Positions 51,424-61,991 are shown, counted from the first letter of the stretch. The stretch: DNA of 64,000 bases from a bacterium BMS3Bbin10 (GCA_002897995.1 BDTT01000114.1:1-64000); one strand, 5' to 3'. Made by a program: numbers and translations. Notes: a model not told the origin generated them from the letters alone.

Positions 51424-52086
51424 CTAGTCTTTTGGTTGCGGCACGATCCTCAGATAAGGCTTCGGCGCATCCCAGCCGTCGGGATATTTCTCCCTGGCCT
51501 CCTCGTCGCTCACGGCCGGAATGATAATGACATCTTCGCCGTCGTTCCAGTTCACCGGGGTTGCGACCTGATGCTTCGCGGTCAGTTGAAGAGAGTCGAG
51601 GACCCGCAGCACCTCGTGAAAATTCCGTCCGGTGCTCATGGGGTAGATGAAAATCAGTTTCACCGTCTTGTCCGGCCCAATAATATAAACATTGCGGACG
51701 GTCTGGTTGTCCAATGCGGTCCGGCCTTCCGATGTACTGCCCGCATTGGCCGGCAACATGTCGTAAAGCTTCGCGACCTCCAGCTTGGGATCGCCGATCA
51801 ACGGGTAATTCGGCGCGACGCCCTGCGTCTCCTTGATGTCCTTCGCCCATTCGGTATGGTTTTCGGCAGGGTCGATGCTCAGGCCTATGATCTTGCAATC
51901 GCGTGCGTCGAATTCCGGCTTGATCTTCGCCATGAAGCCCAGCTCGGTGGTGCAGACCGGCGTGAAGTCCTTGGGATGCGAAAACAGCACGCACCAGGAA
52001 TCGCCGATCCAGTCATGAAACCTGATCGGCCCCTCGGTGGTCTCGGCCTTGAAATCCGGAGCAATACTGCCAATCTGCAGCGACAT
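51424..52086 (-). CDS. Peroxiredoxin (1-Cys/Prx6-like)
   Basis: MSLQIGSIAPDFKAETTEGPIRFHDWIGDSWCVLFSHPKDFTPVCTTELG. Confidence 0.95.
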   Translation of the reverse strand: MSLQIGSIAPDFKAETTEGPIRFHDWIGDSWCVLFSHPKDFTPVCTTELGFMAKIKPEFDARDCKIIGLSIDPAENHTEWAKDIKETQGVAPNYPLIGDPKLEVAKLYDMLPANAGSTSEGRTALDNQTVRNVYIIGPDKTVKLIFIYPMSTGRNFHEVLRVLDSLQLTAKHQVATPVNWNDGEDVIIIPAVSDEEAREKYPDGWDAPKPYLRIVPQPKD

Positions 52087-52354
52087 TCCAACCTCCAACA
52101 ATAAGCGCAGCCGTCCTGAATCCTCTGGCTCGTCCCCAGGCTGCGTGCCCGGCCTCGATAACGAAAACCTGTTACCTTATAGGGCTGGATAGGGATGGAG
52201 GCGACCCTTCAATTATAGTGGAAAAAATTTCCATGTTAAGGCCGGAATACTATAGATACAGGAATAATCATTTAATTATCAGTGCTGTAATAAAATAATA
52301 CCCCAGATTTCCCGGCGCGGTTCCAATGGCTGAAATGCCGGGAGAGTTTGCGCC

Positions 52355-53728
52355 TTACCGCCGCCGGTCGAAGAGAATTCCGGCCGCGAAATAGAGACAC
52401 CCCAGCATCATCACCGACGCGGAGATAACCAGCAGCTTCGAGTATTTATGCTCAAGGCCGGTGAGCTGGTTCATGAGCGAAATATGGTTGCCGGCCTCAA
52501 GGAAATACAGGGCCGCGCCCGCAATGGCGGTGACGAAGGCAAGCAGGTAGGACCAGGCGGGCACGTCCTTGCGCCCGCCCCACAGGGAAAAGAAGGCGAC
52601 CGGAGCCAGGAACATCGATGCGGTGCCGGAAACCGCGACCGCGCTGAACAAATCCTTGGAGCCGAGAAACACCATGATGAGCCCGCCGGTGAGGAACAGC
52701 ATCATCGCAACCCGCCCCTTGAACACGGTCGGTTTGGCCATTTTCATATCGACAATCGAGAGCTTCGCCGCGCTGGCCAGCGTCGAGTCCAGCGTCGACA
52801 TGCAGGAGATAATCAGCGCGATATTAAACAGCAGCACCGGCGTGTCGCCGAACAGGCGCATGAAGGTCGGAACCAGGCTCTCGCCGGCGACTTTCTCCAG
52901 CCCGGCATAGGTACCCAGAAGGCCGAACGCCAGAATGCAGAGCACCGAAATCCAGGCAGCGTGATAGAAGCTCGCCATGGTGCTCTTCTTGTCCGATATA
53001 AGGCCGCGATCCATCATCACCGGATCATGCATCGGGTAACTCCAGACCTGCAGGAACGCAACGGCCAGCAGCACCCAGCCGGGGCCCGTACCGTCGGGGC
53101 TTGAAGCGGCAATCGCCGCAAAATCGAAACTTCCCTTGTCGAGCGCCAGGATAAGCAACACCCCGAGCACGATCATGAATATGATCATCTGGAACACGTC
53201 CGTGCGGATCGACGCCTGCAACCCGCCGAGCGCGGAATAGGCGAGCACAACCAGCCCCACGGCCACGATCGACACCACATAGGCGCTCGAGCCGGCAGGG
53301 CCGAAAATGATGCCGATGACAAGGAGGTTGGCGAACACTTCCGACAGCAGACGCAGGCCCGTGACAAAGGAGTAGCTGACCGGCCCGGCGGCGCCGAAAC
53401 GGTCGGCGAGGAAGGCCTGAATGGAATCGAAACCATGGCGCCAGCGCAGCGAGGCGATAATCCAGGCTCCGGTGAGGAATGACAGATAGTAGGTCGCATA
53501 TGCGAGCGCGCCGGCGATGCCGTAAAAATATCCCAGAATCGCGGCGTTCATGATCGAGCGCGCGAATATCCATGTGGTGACCAGGCTGAGGCTCAGGGAG
53601 AAAACGCCCGGCGCGCCGCCCGAGACCGCATGGCCCCTATAGAAGGAGCCCAGCGTCGAGACGCGCGGCGACAGGGCAAGGCTGCCGATGGCGACGAACA
53701 CCGTAACGAACACTAAAGTGTATGACAT
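52355..53728 (-). CDS. Sodium:solute symporter family protein
   Basis: 457 aa polytopic protein with SSS-family pattern (ALGGLQASIRTDVFQMIIFM; ISCMSTLDSTLASAAKLSIVDM). Confidence 0.88.
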   Translation of the reverse strand: MSYTLVFVTVFVAIGSLALSPRVSTLGSFYRGHAVSGGAPGVFSLSLSLVTTWIFARSIMNAAILGYFYGIAGALAYATYYLSFLTGAWIIASLRWRHGFDSIQAFLADRFGAAGPVSYSFVTGLRLLSEVFANLLVIGIIFGPAGSSAYVVSIVAVGLVVLAYSALGGLQASIRTDVFQMIIFMIVLGVLLILALDKGSFDFAAIAASSPDGTGPGWVLLAVAFLQVWSYPMHDPVMMDRGLISDKKSTMASFYHAAWISVLCILAFGLLGTYAGLEKVAGESLVPTFMRLFGDTPVLLFNIALIISCMSTLDSTLASAAKLSIVDMKMAKPTVFKGRVAMMLFLTGGLIMVFLGSKDLFSAVAVSGTASMFLAPVAFFSLWGGRKDVPAWSYLLAFVTAIAGAALYFLEAGNHISLMNQLTGLEHKYSKLLVISASVMMLGCLYFAAGILFDRRR

Positions 53729-53859
53729 GAATAGTCCTTAGAATCCGGATAGGGCGAAATGACCCCGCTGTATACTCAACTCCCCGCCCGATTGCGACAA
53801 ATTAGCAGCCACTGACCAATTTGTGACCGGGCCTGGACCAAGGTCCGCATGCGGCCCTG

Positions 53860-56800
53860 TCAAGCCGCATGGCGGCGCTTCGACGGCGGGGCCTTGAGGG
53901 CGCCAAGCAAATCCTTGCGCTGCTGCGCGGCCAGTTCCGCCGCCTCGCCCTTGACCGGGCCAAATCCGCTAATTTCGTCCGGTAACGCGGCAAGCTGAAC
54001 GGCGATGGCGTGATTGTCCGGGGTCAGATGCGCGGCGATCTCATCGAGCGAGGCCTCATAGTCCGCCAGGAGCGCGCGCTCAAGTTTGCGGTCGGCGCTG
54101 TATCTGAACGGGTCGAGCAGGGTGCCCCGCACGCCCTTCATCCGCGCCAGCATCGCGAATACGCGCATCATCCAGGGCCCGAAACGGCGCTTTTTCGGCC
54201 GCCCGGAAATGGGGTCCGGGCGCGAGAAAAAGGGCGGTGCAAGATGAAATTCGATCCTCGGATTGCCGGTGAACATGGCCTCGAGCTGGCGCTGAAACGC
54301 ACCATCGGTGTAAAGCCGCGCCACCTCATATTCGTCCTTGGAGGCCATCAGTTTGAACAACCCCCGGGCGGCCGCACCGGCGAGCGCGGAGGAGGACGGC
54401 ACGCACTCCAGCTCGAGTTTCCGGATCGCCTCGACCCGGGCGCGGTAACGCTCCCCATAGGCGGCATTCTGATACTCGGTCAAAAAGCGCTGCCGGCGCT
54501 CGATCGCCTCTTCGAGCGTTTCAGGCCGCGTGCTTCGGGCCGGCTGGGATGCGCTGGAGTTCAGGATATTGTCCATTGCGCCAGCGTCGTGGGCGGCGAA
54601 GCGGCCCCAGGAAAAGGCGTCCAGATTGCGCTCCACCGCAACCGCGTTGAGGCGGATGGCCGCGTGCAGGGCGTCGGCTGACACCGGCACCGCGCCGCGC
54701 TGCCAGGCATAGCCCAGCAGGAAGATATTGGCGGACATTGTGTCGCCCAGCAGGGCGGCGGCCGTCGCATGGGCGTCGATGAAACTGGCTGCATCCGCCC
54801 CCGCGCTCTGGCTCAAGGCGGCACGCATCTCATCCATCGGCATGGTCAGATCGCGCTGGCGGGTAAAATCACCGGTCATGATTTCATGGTCGTTGGCGAT
54901 TACTGTGGTCATGCCTTCCTTTACGAGCCCAAGCACGCTATCGGATGCGGCGACGACAAGATCGCATCCCAGGATCAGATCGGCCCCGGCGGCAGAGGCA
55001 CGCACCGATTTGATGTCATCGGGATGCTCGCCGACGCGCAAATGAACGGCCACCGCGCCGCCTTTCTGCGCCAGCCCCGACATGTCGATAACGCCGACCC
55101 CCTTGCCTTCCATATGCGCCGCCATGCCGACAAGCACGCCCACCGTAATGACGCCAGTACCGCCGACGCCGGTGATCACCATGGAATAGGGACGGCTCAG
55201 GTCCGGCATCCGGGGGGCGGGCAGGCCGGACATATCGGGGAGCGGCGGCAGCGCGCGCGCATCGTCGCCATCCCTGCCCCGCAAGGTTCCGCCGGAGACG
55301 GTCACGAAGCTCGGGCAAAAGCCCTTGAGGCAGGAATAGTCCTTGTTGCAGGCGGTCTGGTCGATGGCGCGCTTGCGGCCGAATTCACTTTCCACCGGCA
55401 CAATCGCCACACAGTTCGACTGCACGCCGCAATCGCCGCAGCCCTCGCACACCATCTCGTTGATGACCACCCGCCGGGGCGGGTCCGGCGCGGTGCCGCG
55501 CCGGCGTCTGCGCCGCAGCTCCGCCGAACAGGTCTGGTCGTAAATCAGCACCGAGACGCCGCTGACTTTCTGCAAGTCGCGCTGTACGGCGTCCAGTTCA
55601 TCGCGGTGATGAATGGCGACAGCGGAAGGGAAATCCGCACCCTTCGGGTATTTCGACGGGTCTTCGGCAACCACCACTACGCGCGCCGCGCCGTCCGCGC
55701 TCATCTGCCGGGCCAGCTGCGGTACGCTCAGCTCGCCATCGAGCCCCTGGCCCCCGGTCATGGCGACCGCGTCATTGAACAGGATTTTGAACGTCATGGT
55801 GGTGCCCGCGGCAATGGCGGCGCGGATGGCCAGCGCGCCTGAATGCACATAGGTGCCATCGCCGATATTCTGGAACACATGGCCCTGTTTCGAGAACGGC
55901 GCCTCGCCGATCCAGTTGGCGCCCTCGGCCCCCATATGGGTGAAGCCTTCCGTCGCGCGGTCCATCCACTGGGCCATATAGTGGCAGCCGATGCCCGCAT
56001 AGGCGTGCGCGCCCTCGGGCACGATGGTCGATGTGCTGTGCGGGCACCCGGCACAAAAGTAAGGCACGCGCTCGATGATGCCGGGCAGCGCGGCGACCCG
56101 CGCGGCCACCTGTCCGAGCTGCTCCATGCGGGCGCGCAATTCCTCGTCACCGGTGCGCGCCAGCAGCCGCTCGCCAAGCGCCAGCGCAATCTGCACGGGC
56201 TCAAGCGCGCCATGGGAAGGCAGAAGAGGCGCGCCATTCTCGTCCAGCTTGCCGATGATCGCCGGTGCGCCCCGCCTGCCATAGAGCTGCTCCTTGAGCT
56301 GGGTCTCGATGAGCGATCTTTTCTCCTCGACCACCAGCACCGTTTCGAGGCCGCTGGCGAAGCGGGCGGCGCCTTCCGGCTCCAGCGGCCAGGTGACGCC
56401 GAGTTTGTAAAACTTCACCCCGAGCGCCGCCGCGCGCGTGCCCCGGATTCCCAGCAGATCGAGCGCCTCTTCGGTGTCCAGATAGCTCTTGCCCGAAGCG
56501 ATGATGCCGATTTTGGGAGCGCCGCCCCCTTCCAGGATCATGCGATCGAGCGCATTGGCGCGAATGAAGGCGAGCGCGGCCGGAATCTTGTATTCGTAAG
56601 CCCGCGCCTCTTTTTCCAGGACATTGTCACCGCGCCGGATACCCAGACCGCCGGGCGGCATCTCGAAATCTTCCGGCAGGACGATATTCACCCGCTCGAG
56701 CGACCCGTCGATGGAGGCGCTTTGCTCGATATTGTCTTTGACGCATTTGATGCCGGTCCACACGCCCGCATAGCGCGACAGGGCCCAGCCATAGAGGCCG

Positions 56801-57339
56801 TAATCGAGCACCTCCTGCAAGCCCGCCGGGTTCATGACCGGCATCATGGCGTCGATGAATTTGAATTCCGACTGGTGCGCGGAAGTGGAGGATTCGCAGG
56901 TATGATCGTCGCCCATCAGCGCGATGACACCGCCATGTTTCGAGGTGCCCGCATGGTTGGCGTGGCGGAAGGCGTCGCCGGACCGGTCGACGCCCGGACC
57001 CTTGCCGTACCAGATGCCGAACACGCCGTCATACCGGCCCTGGCCGCGCAATTCCGCCTGCTGCGCGCCCCAGATGGCGGTTGCGGCCAGATCTTCGTTG
57101 ATGCCCGGCTGAAAAACGATTGACCGCTCGGCCAGAAACTTTTCCGCCTGTATGAGTTGCCGGTCAAGCCCGCCAAGCGGCGACCCGCGATAGCCCGAGA
57201 TATAGCCCGCCGTATTCAGCCCGGCACGGGCGTCGCGTTCATGCTGCATGAGCGCAAGGCGGACAATGGCCTGCGCGCCATTCACGAAAATCCGTGACTG
57301 GCTGAGGTCATATCTGTCGGTCAGGCTGACATGTTTCAT
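53860..57339 (-). CDS. Indolepyruvate ferredoxin oxidoreductase, fused subunits
   Basis: MKHVSLTDRYDLSQSRIFVNGAQAIVRLALMQHERD...GYISGYRGSPLGGLD; CEGCGDCGVQSNC cluster motif; GVGGTGVITVGVLVGMAA. Confidence 0.95.
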   Translation of the reverse strand: MKHVSLTDRYDLSQSRIFVNGAQAIVRLALMQHERDARAGLNTAGYISGYRGSPLGGLDRQLIQAEKFLAERSIVFQPGINEDLAATAIWGAQQAELRGQGRYDGVFGIWYGKGPGVDRSGDAFRHANHAGTSKHGGVIALMGDDHTCESSTSAHQSEFKFIDAMMPVMNPAGLQEVLDYGLYGWALSRYAGVWTGIKCVKDNIEQSASIDGSLERVNIVLPEDFEMPPGGLGIRRGDNVLEKEARAYEYKIPAALAFIRANALDRMILEGGGAPKIGIIASGKSYLDTEEALDLLGIRGTRAAALGVKFYKLGVTWPLEPEGAARFASGLETVLVVEEKRSLIETQLKEQLYGRRGAPAIIGKLDENGAPLLPSHGALEPVQIALALGERLLARTGDEELRARMEQLGQVAARVAALPGIIERVPYFCAGCPHSTSTIVPEGAHAYAGIGCHYMAQWMDRATEGFTHMGAEGANWIGEAPFSKQGHVFQNIGDGTYVHSGALAIRAAIAAGTTMTFKILFNDAVAMTGGQGLDGELSVPQLARQMSADGAARVVVVAEDPSKYPKGADFPSAVAIHHRDELDAVQRDLQKVSGVSVLIYDQTCSAELRRRRRRGTAPDPPRRVVINEMVCEGCGDCGVQSNCVAIVPVESEFGRKRAIDQTACNKDYSCLKGFCPSFVTVSGGTLRGRDGDDARALPPLPDMSGLPAPRMPDLSRPYSMVITGVGGTGVITVGVLVGMAAHMEGKGVGVIDMSGLAQKGGAVAVHLRVGEHPDDIKSVRASAAGADLILGCDLVVAASDSVLGLVKEGMTTVIANDHEIMTGDFTRQRDLTMPMDEMRAALSQSAGADAASFIDAHATAAALLGDTMSANIFLLGYAWQRGAVPVSADALHAAIRLNAVAVERNLDAFSWGRFAAHDAGAMDNILNSSASQPARSTRPETLEEAIERRQRFLTEYQNAAYGERYRARVEAIRKLELECVPSSSALAGAAARGLFKLMASKDEYEVARLYTDGAFQRQLEAMFTGNPRIEFHLAPPFFSRPDPISGRPKKRRFGPWMMRVFAMLARMKGVRGTLLDPFRYSADRKLERALLADYEASLDEIAAHLTPDNHAIAVQLAALPDEISGFGPVKGEAAELAAQQRKDLLGALKAPPSKRRHAA

Positions 57340-57484
57340 GGGGGGATAAGGCCGTGCCGGGTTTTGAAATTCAACACAAATCTGTATGCGAATGCGCGCC
57401 GATTTGCGTTTAAGCCGCGATTGGGCATCATACACGCAAAACCGGGCGGGAAATCCACATTGAGGGGGGGAGACGCGCCGAGCC

Positions 57485-57985
57485 ATGTCTCGCGATATAA
57501 AATTTTGGGGATTGATCGGCGTTGTATTCTTGGCGGTACTTTCCGGTTTCGCCGCCTATACCGTCCTGACGGCTCCTCTCTCCATAGAGCTGAAACTGGG
57601 CGCGGACCAGACCAACTCGGAGCCCTTTGAAATGGCGAGCGCCATCGCCCATGTGGTTGGGCGCAGTCACCCCGGCATCCGTATCGCGGTGAAAAGCACC
57701 GGCGGCTCGTCGCAGAACATGTCCCTGCTGGCCCAGGGAAAACTCGACATCGCACTGGTTCAGGCCGATGTCATCAGCCGCGGCGATGTCTCGCTTCTCG
57801 CCGTGCTCTATCCCGATCTGTTCCAGCTCCTTGTCCGCGAGGATTCCGGAATTTCGGCCATCAAGGATCTGGAGGGGCGCAGGATTGCCCTGCCCCCCGT
57901 TACCAGCGGCCAGTACCGGGCGAGGAGAAAAACACACCCTCCGGCAGAGCGAGGCAGCGCAGACCGGCGAAACACTCAAGTATAG
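57485..57985 (+). pseudogene. TAXI-family solute-binding protein, truncated
   Basis: LGADQTNSEPFEMASAIAHVVGRSHPGIRIAVKSTGGSSQNMSLLAQGKLDIALVQAD...GRRIALPPVTSGQYR, then unrelated sequence and a dispersed repeat. Confidence 0.7.
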
Positions 57986-58020
57986 TATAGCGGCGGCGGT
58001 TGGGTCTGACCGATCCGCAC

Positions 58021-58126
58021 ATCCTTCGAGACGGCGCTTCGCGCCTCCTCCCGATGAGGATTGCGTACGGAACAACAAGCATATGCCTCATGCTGAGGAG
58101 CGCCCGTAGGGCGCGTCTCGAAGCAT
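58021..58126. repeat. Dispersed inverted intergenic repeat (CTTCGAGACG ... CGTCTCGAAG termini)
   Basis: ATCCTTCGAGACGGCGCTTCGCGCC...CCTCATGCTGAGGAGCGCCCGTAGGGCGCGTCTCGAAGCAT. Confidence 0.75.
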
Positions 58127-58199
58127 CTGCCGCGAGCCAGGATCAATATCCCTCGCCATAGCGGGCCATTCAACAAGTCAGTACGTCCGCCCGAGATAT

Positions 58200-58877
58200 T
58201 CAGCCTATCAATGCCGGCAATTCGGACAGGGATGCGATGACCGCCTTCGGCTTGCCGGGCAGTCGCTCGGGCGGCTGGCCGAACCTGTTGAGATGGGCAA
58301 CCTGAAACCCGAAGCTCGCCGACCCGGCCACATCCCAGGCATTGGCCGACACGAAACAGATTTCCTCAGGGCGGGCGCCGGTCCGCTCCACCGCCAGCTG
58401 ATAGACTCTGGGCGAAGGTTTGTAGATGCCTGCATCCTCAATCGAGATCGGATGGTCGATCAGCGCGGCGAGACCGGAATGGCGAATTGCCGAGCTGAGC
58501 ATGGACGGCGCCCCGTTGGACAGGATCGCGGTGGTGTAACCCGCCTCCTTCAGCCGGGTCAGGGTGTCCCCGGCGTCGGGATAGGCCTCAAGATTTTCAT
58601 AGAGGTTCATCAGCCGCTCGCGGATGTCCGCATCGCCGATCCCGTGAACCTCCAGGGCATAGTCCAGACCATCACCCGTAAGTTGCCAGAAATCGGCATG
58701 GGCCCCCATGAGACTTCTCAGCCAGGTATATTCCAGCTGCTTGCGCCGCCACAGATCGGAAAGGGGGCGGGCCGCATCGCCCAGTTCTTCGGCGATGCTC
58801 GCGGCCGGCGCGTGAATATCGAACAATGTGCCATATGCATCGAAGACACAGGCCTGTATGTTACTGAATGGCGGCAT
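58200..58877 (-). CDS. Haloacid dehalogenase type II (HAD superfamily)
   Basis: ACVFDAYGTLFDIHAPA, AILSNGAPSML, FVSANAWDVAGSASFGF. Confidence 0.93.
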   Translation of the reverse strand: MPPFSNIQACVFDAYGTLFDIHAPAASIAEELGDAARPLSDLWRRKQLEYTWLRSLMGAHADFWQLTGDGLDYALEVHGIGDADIRERLMNLYENLEAYPDAGDTLTRLKEAGYTTAILSNGAPSMLSSAIRHSGLAALIDHPISIEDAGIYKPSPRVYQLAVERTGARPEEICFVSANAWDVAGSASFGFQVAHLNRFGQPPERLPGKPKAVIASLSELPALIG

Positions 58878-59068
58878 GGCAATGCTCCGGGCCGGCGGAC
58901 CTTGGGGCCGGGGAGGTTTTCGATCCATTCCAGGCCGCCCCAGCTTAACGGCACTTGCGCACCGCGCGAAATCATGCTTTCGCCATAACAGTTTTTCGCA
59001 TCGCGCTGGAGTGCTTCGGAGAAAAGCGGGAACCGGTTTTCCAACAAGAAGCACGTTAAATAAAAGAA

Positions 59069-59111
59069 CCAGGGTCCGATTTCGATACCATCGAAATCGA
59101 GAAGACCCTGG
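59069..59111. repeat. Long hairpin upstream of metallophosphoesterase gene
   Basis: CCAGGGTC-CGATTTCGAT-ACC-ATCGAAATCG-AGAA-GACCCTGG. Confidence 0.8.
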
Positions 59112-59131
59112 AAGCGGACAGGGCCTGACCG

Positions 59132-60031
59132 ATGGACACGCATATTTCCGTTAATTCCCACGGATCGGAAGTCCGCGACCTTGGACGCTTCGAGAAGCCG
59201 GTGCTTGTATGCGGCGGGGCCTATTCCAATCTGGAGGCCCTGTCGGCGCTGCTCGAGGCGGCGGACGCGCTGTCCATTCCGCCCGAGCGCATCATTCATA
59301 CAGGTGACGTCATTGCCTATTGCGCCGACCCGGCGGAGACGGCGGAACTTCTGCGAAGCGCGCGGGTTCACGCCATCCTGGGCAATGTCGAGGAAAGCCT
59401 CTCGGCCAGCCTGGCGGATTGCCAGTGCGGCTTTGAGGCGGAGTCCCTGTGCAGCGCGCTGTCGGCGGAATGGTTCGCCTACGCCGATGCGCGCGTTGGC
59501 GATGAGCTTCGGCAATGGATGGGGCGGCTGCCCCGCCACCTCACCTTCGAGATGTCCGGGCGGCGCATACGCGTCGTCCATGGCGGCGTCAGGGAGGTCA
59601 ACCGCTTTGTCTTCGCGTCACAGCCCGAGAGCGATTTGGAGGCCGAGTTCGCCGCCGCCGATGCGGATATGGTTATCGCCGGGCACAGCGGTCTGCCCTT
59701 TACCAGATTTGCCGGATCGCGGGTCTGGCATAATTCCGGACCCCTGGGGCTCCCCGCAAACGATGGAACGCTCCGCGCATGGTTCTCCGTCCTGACCCCG
59801 CGGGCCGGCGGCATCACGATCGAGCATCATGCGATCGACTATGATTTTGAGACGGCGCGGACAAAGATGGTCGAGGCGGGACTGTGCGCGGGATATGCGG
59901 ACGCGCTGCGCACGGGGCTGTGGCCGAGCCTGGACGTTCTGCCACAACCCGAACGCCTCCAGACCGGCGCGCCGCTGGATCTGAGCGAGCCCATCCATTG
60001 GAAGCCAGGCGCCGCACTCCCAAACTTGTGA
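59132..60031 (+). CDS. Metallophosphoesterase-family protein with altered motif I
   Basis: VLVCGGAYSNLEALSALLEAADAL...RIIHTGDVIAYCADP...ILGNVEESL...VHGG...IAGHSGLPF. Confidence 0.85.
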   Translation: MDTHISVNSHGSEVRDLGRFEKPVLVCGGAYSNLEALSALLEAADALSIPPERIIHTGDVIAYCADPAETAELLRSARVHAILGNVEESLSASLADCQCGFEAESLCSALSAEWFAYADARVGDELRQWMGRLPRHLTFEMSGRRIRVVHGGVREVNRFVFASQPESDLEAEFAAADADMVIAGHSGLPFTRFAGSRVWHNSGPLGLPANDGTLRAWFSVLTPRAGGITIEHHAIDYDFETARTKMVEAGLCAGYADALRTGLWPSLDVLPQPERLQTGAPLDLSEPIHWKPGAALPNL

Positions 60032-60034
60032 GCC

Positions 60035-60994
60035 ATGAAAAACTTCTGGAAAGCTCAGCTCGCCGCTTTGTCGATCATCGCCGCCGCGCCCCACGCCGGC
60101 CAGGCCGCGTCATCTCCCAAAGTGGTCGTGACCATTGCGCCGGTTCATTCGCTGGTAGCGGGCGTTATGGAGGGGATCGGCGCGCCGGTGCTGCTGGTGC
60201 CCCCCGGTGCATCCGCGCACAGCTATACTCTCAAACCCTCCCAGGCGCGCGCGCTGAGCGCGGCGGGCGTCGTCATACGCGTGGGCGGCCAGCTTGAGAA
60301 TTTTCTCGACCGCGCATTGGTGAATCTCGCCGGCAAGGCGGCGGTTGTGACCCTCGCCCAATCCCCGGGCATGATCCTGTATGCGCCGCGCGAAGGCGGT
60401 GTCTGGCGGAAACCCGGAGAACACGGCGAACGCCCGGGCAAACCCGGGGAACAGGGCCCCCGCACTCCCGGCAATATCGATCCGCATATCTGGCTTGACC
60501 CGGAAAACGCCAAACACATCGTCGGCGCGGTTTCCCTCACCCTGCAAAAGGCCTATCCGGACCATGCCGGGGCATTTGAGAGAAACACGAAAAAAATCAT
60601 CGCCCGGCTCCGAAAGCTGGACCGCGAGTTGCGGGAGGCAACGGAGCCGGTACGCAGCAGGCCGTTTGTCGTGTTTCACGATGCCTACCGTTATTTCGAA
60701 GAGCGCTACGCCCTCAACGCGGCGGGCGCAATCACCATCAGCCCCGACCGGCCCGCCGGCGCGCGGCGGCTCGCCGAGATTCAGGCGCGGATAAGGTCGC
60801 AAGGCGTGGTCTGCGTGTTCGCCGAACCGCAGTTCCGGCCCGCGCTGGTGGAAATGCTGATAGCGGGCACGGGCGTGAAAGCGGGGGAACTTGACCCCGC
60901 GGGCGCCGGCCTCGCTCCGGGCGGGGAGCTCTATTTCAATCTTATGCGAAATCTTGCCGCCAGCCTGTCGGCCTGCCTGAAGCCAACCTTGTGA
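60035..60994 (+). CDS. Zinc ABC transporter substrate-binding protein (ZnuA-like)
   Basis: VVVTIAPVHSLVAGVMEGIGAPVLLVPPGASAHSYTLKPSQARAL; NIDPHIWLDPENAK; VFAEPQFRPALVE. Confidence 0.93.
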   Translation: MKNFWKAQLAALSIIAAAPHAGQAASSPKVVVTIAPVHSLVAGVMEGIGAPVLLVPPGASAHSYTLKPSQARALSAAGVVIRVGGQLENFLDRALVNLAGKAAVVTLAQSPGMILYAPREGGVWRKPGEHGERPGKPGEQGPRTPGNIDPHIWLDPENAKHIVGAVSLTLQKAYPDHAGAFERNTKKIIARLRKLDRELREATEPVRSRPFVVFHDAYRYFEERYALNAAGAITISPDRPAGARRLAEIQARIRSQGVVCVFAEPQFRPALVEMLIAGTGVKAGELDPAGAGLAPGGELYFNLMRNLAASLSACLKPTL

Positions 60995-61087
60995 AAGCGG
61001 CGGTTTGCCCTGAAAAAAGACCGGGCGGCTCCTGATCGAGAGCCGCCCGGTCCGGACAATCGAAAACATAAACTGCCGGCGCGATTC

Positions 61088-61678
61088 CTAGCTGGCAATC
61101 CGCCGGTTGGTGACGATGACCTTCGTTCCCACGGGTGCGCGGTTGTAGAGATCGATCACGTCATTGTTGTAAAGGCGGATGCAGCCGCTGGTCACATTCT
61201 GACCCACGGTCCAGGGCGCATCGGTGCCGTGAATGCGGTAAAGCGTGGAGCCCAGATACAGCGCCCGGACGCCGAGGGGATTTTTCGGATCGCCGCCCTT
61301 GACATGACCCGGCAGGGCGGGGTTCTCACGCCGCATGCGCGCCGTCGGGGTCCAGCCCGGGTTCACCTTCTTGCGGCTCACCCGCAATGTGCCCGCCCAG
61401 GACGCGCGGCCGCTCGGCACGCCGATCGGGTAGCTGAGGGCGGAGCCCTTCTTGTGGACGTAATAGAGCCGCCGGTCGGCGAAGCTGACGATAATCGTGC
61501 CGCGGCCATATTTGCTTGAAAAACCGATTTCCCGGCGGCCGCTTTGCCATCCGCCGCCACCGCCGAAGAAACTGGAGAAAATGCCCTGCGCGGCCGCCTT
61601 TTGCGGTGTCATTGCGCTCATAAATCCAGCGACCGCCACCAGGGCCAGGCCGAGTTTTAACCAAGCAAATCTCTTCAT
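61088..61678 (-). CDS. L,D-transpeptidase (YkuD domain)
   Basis: YRIHGTDAPWTVGQNVTSGCIRLYNNDVIDLYNRAPVGTKVIV. Confidence 0.95.
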   Translation of the reverse strand: MKRFAWLKLGLALVAVAGFMSAMTPQKAAAQGIFSSFFGGGGGWQSGRREIGFSSKYGRGTIIVSFADRRLYYVHKKGSALSYPIGVPSGRASWAGTLRVSRKKVNPGWTPTARMRRENPALPGHVKGGDPKNPLGVRALYLGSTLYRIHGTDAPWTVGQNVTSGCIRLYNNDVIDLYNRAPVGTKVIVTNRRIAS

Positions 61679-61991
61679 TTCAAATCTCCCTTCCGATTGT
61701 CCCCGCCCGTCAATAGACAAAGGGCATTAACACAAACGTATATACTGCTACCGGTCCAACGGAGCTTCAAGAGGCGCGCCGCCCGGATTTCAACGTTATG
61801 GGGCCGAAATTGTGAGATTGTGGGCACAGTGTGGGAATTTAGCCACAGCTTTACCGGTGCGGGACCGGCGCGCCAAACCGGCGGCGCTTGAGAATCGGAT
61901 GCGGTCCGGCGGTGCCGCGAGACCCGTTTGCAGACCGCGGAACCCCTCTCCCGGCAATTTGCCCGATTGGCTAATTAAAGTGATGTTCCGG

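Noticed and set aside
53860-57339. Large fused oxidoreductase as a novelty
   Set aside because: The fused indolepyruvate ferredoxin oxidoreductase architecture is already common in proteobacteria.
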